A stretch of 64,000 nucleotides of DNA from Straminergon stramineum (Eukaryota > Streptophyta > Bryopsida > Hypnales > Calliergonaceae). Positions 58,378 to 64,000 of this stretch are shown piece by piece. The notes below the pieces were generated by a model. It was not told the origin of the DNA. It made no database searches and was given only the letters and a program-made list of their open reading frames with translations. A program made the position numbers and the translations under genes. The stretch covers positions 12,588,501 through 12,652,500 of the forward strand of contig OY987269.1 of the NCBI GenBank assembly GCA_963920665.1. Reading direction: 5' to 3'. How positions within the stretch are numbered: position 1 is the first letter of the stretch; each line of letters starts with the position of its first letter.

Positions 58378-59020
58378 TTATAGAAGTTATCATGTGCAAA
58401 GTTCTCTCATCATGCTTGTTGTTTCCTATAGGAGGTGGCTTCCTCTTCAAATCTTGCCTCTTTAGATTTTCCTACATACAAAAAAACAAAGTTAGTCATA
58501 CATTGGAATACAATATGAGGGTTTAATTTACAAGATAAATCAAACAATTTTAAATCCCTATCGTTCAACAATTTACATTACAAGATTCTCCAAAAAGGTG
58601 TTATTACTACTATAGTGTAAGAAGTTGTATGCTAATCATGACCAAGGAGGAGAAAAAACACATCCGGCTTTTGGCTACATCAACTAAAATGACTAGAAGT
58701 ATAGCAATAACAACAAGGAAGAAGAATGATAGAGGTGCTTGAGGAGAGGCGGTGGAGTCAAGAATCAAGAACAAAAATTGCATGGTGATGCACTTAGGAG
58801 GTAGTTGCTCAAGAGTCTCTAATCCAAAGGAATTGAAATTTTTTCTCACTTTTGGAATGTTCTTAAGTAGTTGACGATGAAACCAATAGTGCTAAAACAC
58901 AATACACAATATGCCCATACTTTGAAACAAATCCATATTCAATTAAAAGACTTCATATCAATACATGAATGTAATTATTATTTATAGAGTCATCTTTTTA
59001 TTATTGTAGCATTTACTTTT
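58378..59020. other. AT-rich interval, no gene recognised
   Basis: One 79-codon minus-strand ORF (58849-58610) lacks any recognised domain. Confidence 0.4.
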
Positions 59021-59024
59021 ATCT

Positions 59025-59913
59025 CCCTAAAGGTTTCTGGTTATTTTTCAAGAGAAATCTTTGAAAACTTCCATTTTTTAGTGCAATGCCCAAAATTGAA
59101 AATGAAATCTTTTTTTTGAACTTCAACTATATAAAAGTGTAGTAGCATATTACAACAAATATGTTGGAAACATTTCAACCCATTTGATTGCATGGATTGA
59201 GAGATTATAACATTTGAAGTGAGAAAAAAAATTTCAATCTTGCAAAATAGTGTCAATAGACTTTGAATCTTCTTCATGTAAAATTTTTGTTCTTGATGAA
59301 TTTGCATCTCTCAACCATTGAGTTTCAAATATTTTTAGGTAAACTCATGCAAAATTTTAAGAGCAAATGTGGAGATTAGCCTACTCTAAATCACTTTGTA
59401 ATGCAAAGAGGTTAAGTGAATTGGCAATACTCTAGTTGTTTTTTGATGATTTCTTATGCAATGAGGAAATTTTTATATGAAATCCAAACAAAGAAAAGTT
59501 AAAAGAATTGTTATTTGGGCCCTAGTTGATAGGGTCAATAAACTTTATCTCCATCTAAAATGAGATTTTTGTACTACAACTATTTTATAATTTTGTGTGT
59601 GTGAATGTGTGGTATCTTATATCAAGTTAGATACATACTTACCAAATTTTAGAAGTAAAAAAGGAGTTTTGCACATGCTACCCAAAGTAGTCCCCCCTAT
59701 TTGAGAAACTTTAGACAACTTTTGATCCATGCACCCAATCATAGAAACAAATTACAATCTACAATGATAGATGTCTACACTTTATACAAAGATCCATTCA
59801 AATTTGACTTTGCATGAATAGACCACAATTTCCAATAAATTATTTAATATTTAATGACGAAGTTATCCTTTACAGGAACCATTCTAACTTTTGGCTCTTC
59901 TGGTTTTACGGGG
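59025..59913 (+). mobile_element. Probable family 3 TTAA element at the right border of the AT-rich block
   Basis: CCCTAAAGGTTTCTGG at 59025 faces a right end GGTTTTACGGGG followed by TTAA 59914-59917. The interior parallels family 3 (ATGAGATTTTTGTACTACAA, GATACATACTTACCAAATTT, GGAGTTTTGCACATG). The left flank is ATCT rather than TTAA. Immediately to the right the sequence turns GC-richer and leads to the PP2C gene. Confidence 0.45.
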
Positions 59914-59989
59914 TTAACAACAGTCCTGTACAGCCACATGTCCCCTCCTCACTTGCCAGCAAATCCATACCGTAGCGTGAAAATCAATA

Positions 59990-60152
59990 ATGACGATACC
60001 AACATAGCCTCATCCATCCAAATACACCACACTCATCCATCCAAGCACCACCAACCCAGGCTGTCATCCCAACCCCTTCATCCATCCAACCAACTACTCC
60101 AAAAATCATCCACTCACCTACAATATTCATCCAAGATTCCCAAATCTCATCC
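59990..60152 (+). repeat. Degenerate CATCCA-rich stretch
   Basis: CATCCATCCAA, CATCCATCCAAG, TTCATCCATCC and ATTCATCCAAG recur over about 160 bp without strict period. Lies in the presumed upstream region of the PP2C gene. Confidence 0.55.
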
Positions 60153-60154
60153 AT

Positions 60155-61216
60155 GACCCCCCCTACATTCATCTCATATAACGATGCGTCCCATCTGATC
60201 CCCACCGCAAGAAGGCCGATCCCCAGGCATCCGCGCCACCAATTGCACAGAAAGGCAAGCGGCGATGGCGATGTCCATCAGGGCCCCGCCATAGCCAAAC
60301 GAACCTCCCCCCCAGCCACACAGCGCCCCACCGCCTTTCTTCTTCAAACTCCGCCTCCCATTCTCCAACAACAAGTCCACAACAACAGCAACAACTCGGC
60401 ACACAAATCAGAAGATCAGAAAGAGGGCGGATATCCCTCCCCGCTCCAGGCGATTTCCATGTCCACGAGGCCCGGTGCCATTCGTCGCTAACTGGGAACC
60501 GCTAACTTAGCAGCGCTTTCGTCAAGTCCACGAGGCTATTTGCCGTTTGCCGCTAACTATCTTAGCCGCTACCTGGCCGCTACATTTAGTACTGAATAGC
60601 ACAGTTCTCGAAACAGCACCAGCACGACACAGAACAAAAGGCTGGTGGTGGCCAGTAGCCAGCGCATCAGTCGCTGTGAGAAGGAGAGGGAGAAGAAGGC
60701 TGCGTCGGTTTCTCGTTCTCTTCCACGCGCACCCTATGTTATGTCCCTTTGCATTCAACCTCGTGGGTGTTCCCTGTTGCTGCTTGTGGCAAGGAAGTTC
60801 TCGGCGCCAAGGGATGTGAAGGAGCCAGGTTGCGTTCAACGGCCGCGGTTGTAAGTTAGCGTGTTGGAGAGAGAGAGACGGGTGGGGAAGGAAAGAACGC
60901 AGGAAGGAGAGAGGACGGAGACTTAGGGTTACATTACTTTTGGTCGCTCTTTGGTCGGCGGTTGACGTGGTTCAAGAACGCGGGATCTCTTCTAGGGATC
61001 AATTATATCAACGTTGCCGAAGTGCTGCGCTCGAGTTTTTGTCAATTTGTGGTGGTTTTCTTGCGAGAGACGATTGGAAAGGTTGATAGGGTTGTTGGGT
61101 TTCTGAGCTTTTCGAGTCTTGTTTGAGGGAAGCGAAGTGACGAGCGATAAGGAGGTGGGATTCGGAAGAGAGTTGGAGCAGGAGAGGGAATTACATGCTT
61201 AAAAGACGCCTCCAGT
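60155..61216 (+). promoter_or_regulatory. Promoter and 5' leader region of the PP2C gene
   Basis: GC-richer than the rest of the centre, with CT-rich and GA-rich tracts (AGAGAGAGACGGGTGGGG near 60870) and a telo-box-like TTAGGGTTA near 60924. A TATA-like CATATAACG lies near 60175; the transcription start is not fixed. An upstream ATG at 61195 opens a 41-codon frame that overlaps the main start and ends at TAA 61318-61320 in another frame. It could reduce translation from ATG 61217 if included in the transcript. Confidence 0.45.
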
Positions 61217-63756
61217 ATGGCGGTGGGTACCGAAGTCGCGCATCCTGTGAACATTTTAGATGGAGTAAGCAAAGTTCCTGTCGCTGTCAGCTCCAAAGAG
61301 AGAGGCGGTGCTGTGGATAACAGTGGGGTGGAGCAAGTCGCAGCGGAGACCATGGCGACAATTAGTAGTAGCGTGACGGAGATGGTCTGTCTCTCTTCTA
61401 TTGCGGAGGGGGGCAACGACGAAACGCAGCCTTTGACGACGCCTTCCACGAGCACTGAGGAGGTAACGTTTCTATATCTAGGGTTCAGTGCTGTTAAAGA
61501 CATACCGGATCGATTGAGTTTGAACCTATGTAACGGCAAAGGCTTCCGGAGGTGTGAGTAGAATTAGGGTAGCCAACGTGCTGTGTTTTTTGACATGTTT
61601 TCAAGTGTTTCTTGGATGAGCATGTCCACCGTCAGTTCCCTTCATCTTAGGAAAGGGATACCTTTGTAGGGTGTTGTTGTGCGCTTGAGACTGCTAGATG
61701 CAGGTGTCATATGTCGGTCGCTTCCTGAGTTTCTTTACTCTAACGCCCGATCTGCTTCTTGAACTGATCTGTGAGTTCCATATACGATTAGTTTGGTGCA
61801 AAAAGATGTGTCTCTTAGTTTTAGATCACCAGACCTTCGCAACTATCCTTCCCTATTCGGCGTGCGATACTCCCTACATGTGTGGTAACAGATGTAGTAT
61901 TTGTTGGACGAATCACTTCGCTTTTAAGATCCTCATGCGTTTGGGATTCTAGTAATTGGGATTGTTTTTGGTAGTTGTGTTTACCATTCTCTCATTATTC
62001 GAATAGGAACAATTCTGTCATTCCTGAGAATCAACCAGTTTAAGGGGATGTGGTAATGGTCTATTGCGACACGTCTAATGTGAATAGTCTTGGGTAGGGG
62101 AGATTCTTAGTGAATTTCCAGGCCTATTTTTTGAACTACACAAGATAAGAGCGAAAGATAATGGGATAGTCGTTGTTATTCGACCTTCAAATTTCTGTGG
62201 GTCTCGATAGTTGATATCTTTTTCATCGCACTTTTTAGGAACTGATGGGAAAACTCCTCAATTTGTGATTTCTTTTCCGGCAGCAAGTGGTTGTTATATG
62301 CTGTTGTTCTGATTCGTACACGTATGATTTGAAGTGTCGAGTAAATCTTGTCTTTGAAAAGCGCTGACTTGAAGCCAACCAGTGCCTACGTGTAGCTGAA
62401 GCGTAGTGGCTATTTGGGTGGTCCATTTAAACATTTATGCTCTCCCAGCTTACAGAAGATTTGTGTCATACGAAGAGGTTTTATGTATGAAATTCTACAG
62501 TAGTAGAGCCATTTAAAGGGACTCAACTGAGTTTGTCATAATCATTGAATTTAAGAGGTTGATGAGAAGTTTTTGGAATCAGTATATTATAAATGGGTGT
62601 GGATTCCCCCACGTGTTCTGGTCCTTCTCGAAGGATGTGAATGGATCAGCGATTCTATAGAACATCATGTGGCTTGCTGACTATCAGGTGTGTTAATATT
62701 TGCGCTATGGTTGGCAGTATGTACTAGTTTTTTTTTCTGATGCGGATATTGGTTCGTATGCAGGTGGATGCGAATATGGATGTAGTGGCTGTTTATGTTG
62801 TTCCAGAGTATGTCCCAGAATATCGGTCGGGTGGAAGCGCAGAGAGGGGAATTAGGCGGTCCATGGAAGATGCACATTTGTGTGTGGATGATCTTTTGGA
62901 TCAATTGGGTTCGCGTGGTGCCTTCTATGGGGTATGTATCGCTGTGCATTCACACTTGTCATAATGGCTCAATTTTATTATGGGCAGTTACTGACTATAC
63001 ATATATAGGAGAAGGGGGCACTGGTGCCAGGAAAGAAAATATGCTAGGAGGGGGCAAGCACTGAGATTTGAGAGAAGCGTGAGATTATAATTTGTATACT
63101 TCATTTTCTCGAAATAAGTGAAGCACAACAAATCTCTTGTAGGAAACATGGATATTTCCATATGAAGGGATCTATACTTTAATTAGAAGTCTGTGCTTCC
63201 ACCTCTAAGTAATCTTAGTAATAGTCTTCTTTACATTCTTTTCTTAAAAATTCTTTCAGTATTCGTTCTTGTGAGCATTTGCAGCCATAAAATCACAGTA
63301 AAGAAAAGGAAGAGTGTATCGCCAAGTCCTCGGCGAGGTTTTTCGGGGGGATCCAAAAATTGCCTATTCGGAAGTATCTTGACACAATTAGGCGTCACTG
63401 ATCCCGAAAGTCAGATTTCCATATATGTAGTGGGTATTCCCACCAGTAGGATTGTTCTGTGTAGTTTGTGCACTCCGATCAAAGTTAGTGGTGAGAAGTT
63501 TTAGATTTGACTGATGATGTGAGTGATGTGTGAATTTTTTTCAGGTGTTTGACGGGCACGATGGTGAAGCTGCAGCTTCATACGTCAAAGAGCACTTGCT
63601 GCAATTTATATTAGACGATGCATCCTTCCCAATTGCTGCAGAGGAAGCTGTAAAGAATGCTTACTTAGAACTGGACAAAAAGTTCTCAGATGCCTGTAGA
63701 CTAGATGATAGTCTTTCGTCCGGGACGACCGTCTTGTCAGCCCTTCTGCAGGGCAG
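61217..63756 (+). CDS. PP2C-type protein phosphatase, N-terminal part (3 exons, gene runs off the window)
   Basis: Exons are 61217-61462, 62764-62931 and 63545-63756, joined by GT-AG introns in phase 0 at the first two borders and with a donor AG/GTCAGT in phase 2 at the third. The 208 codons begin with a variable head (MAVGTEVAHPVNILDGVSKV). They reach the catalytic core in exon 2: EYRSGGSAERGIRRSMEDAH, with the conserved R..MED. Exons 2 and 3 together give FYGVFDGHDGEAAASYVKEH, where the aspartates of MED and DGH bind the metal ions of PP2C serine/threonine phosphatases; plant homologues mostly have DGHGG. Exon 3 ends LSSGTTVLSALLQG. The NAGDCRAV-type region would follow in exons beyond base 64000. 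Closest recalled relatives are Arabidopsis DBP1-like phosphatases. The start is the first ATG in frame; an upstream overlapping frame exists. Family certain; substrate unknown. Confidence 0.92.
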
Positions 63757-64000
63757 GTCAGTGAACATTCATGCTTAAGATTCTTTTGTCTGTCTTTCAT
63801 TTTATTGTCTGCTACTGCGATCTGTGAATATTGCAAGCTTTATTCTATTTTCCTATAGTTGGAATATACCAGGATGGCACACTTTTAGTACGATTTATGG
63901 ACTTTTGTCAACTTGTGAATCTGCAATGTAATGTATCTTTCATCAGTTAAGTATGATGTATTTTATGTTCTGTAGTTTCCATTCATTCAACGAAGATAGT
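63757..64000 (+). other. Third intron of the PP2C gene, incomplete
   Basis: Follows the AG/GTCAGT donor. T-rich, without a convincing acceptor before the window ends. Confidence 0.7.

Noticed and set aside
3347..59917. TTAA elements as Stowaway/Tc1-type MITEs with TA target or Harbinger-type with TTA target
   Set aside because: Intact flanks are symmetric TTAA on both sides at several elements; a TA target would leave the outer T and A variable, and TTA would not match on both sides. Decayed flanks (TTTA, TTCA, TGAA, GTAA) leave some doubt.
60153..60839. Several ORFs of 70-112 codons upstream of the PP2C gene
   Set aside because: Overlapping on both strands, repetitive or low complexity; they fit promoter or leader DNA.

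Overview
The window looks like nuclear DNA of a land plant (or close streptophyte relative). It carries the 3' end of a class IV HD-Zip homeodomain-leucine zipper gene at the left edge and the first three coding exons of a PP2C protein phosphatase gene at the right edge. About 60 kb of mostly AT-rich, gene-poor, transposon-derived DNA lies between them. The HD-Zip IV fragment is GC-rich and runs 455 codons without an intron. A flowering plant is not specifically indicated, and the species cannot be fixed from the window.

Layout: 1-3.35 kb, HD-Zip IV end and downstream DNA. 3.35-33.5 kb, AT-rich block of old transposons: many elements with TTAA flanks and CCCCTAAAGG-like ends, a CACTA element, kilobase-scale palindromes, minisatellites and decayed protein-coding pieces. 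33.6-36.8 kb, a GC-richer decayed mobile-element ORF with very many TCCGG/CCGGA words. 36.8-42.7 kb, more decayed coding DNA and two terminal-inverted-repeat elements. 42.7-44.9 kb, a more complex block with short poly(A)-tail insertions and a possible LINE remnant. 44.9-52.5 kb, a train of TTAA elements, some sharing one TTAA. 52.5-55.5 kb, a tRNA-derived SINE with a perfect 14-bp target duplication, a tail-only insertion and unidentified DNA. 55.5-59.9 kb, AT-rich repeats. 59.9-64 kb, leader and exons of the PP2C gene.

Main observations: (1) one TTAA-flanked, CCCCTAAAGGACC-ended element superfamily explains much of the AT-rich DNA and sets several borders between AT-rich and ordinary sequence. 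(2) Decayed ORFs on both strands are broken mostly at glutamine positions by TAG (CAG to TAG), as expected from C-to-T decay at methylated CHG sites. (3) Insertions of about 50-110 bp consist of little more than a retroposon 3' tail, with a conserved stem-loop and target duplications. No functional pathway links the genes here. No rRNA, tRNA, CRISPR or intact autonomous transposon was recognised. Family membership rests on reading by eye; no alignment was run.
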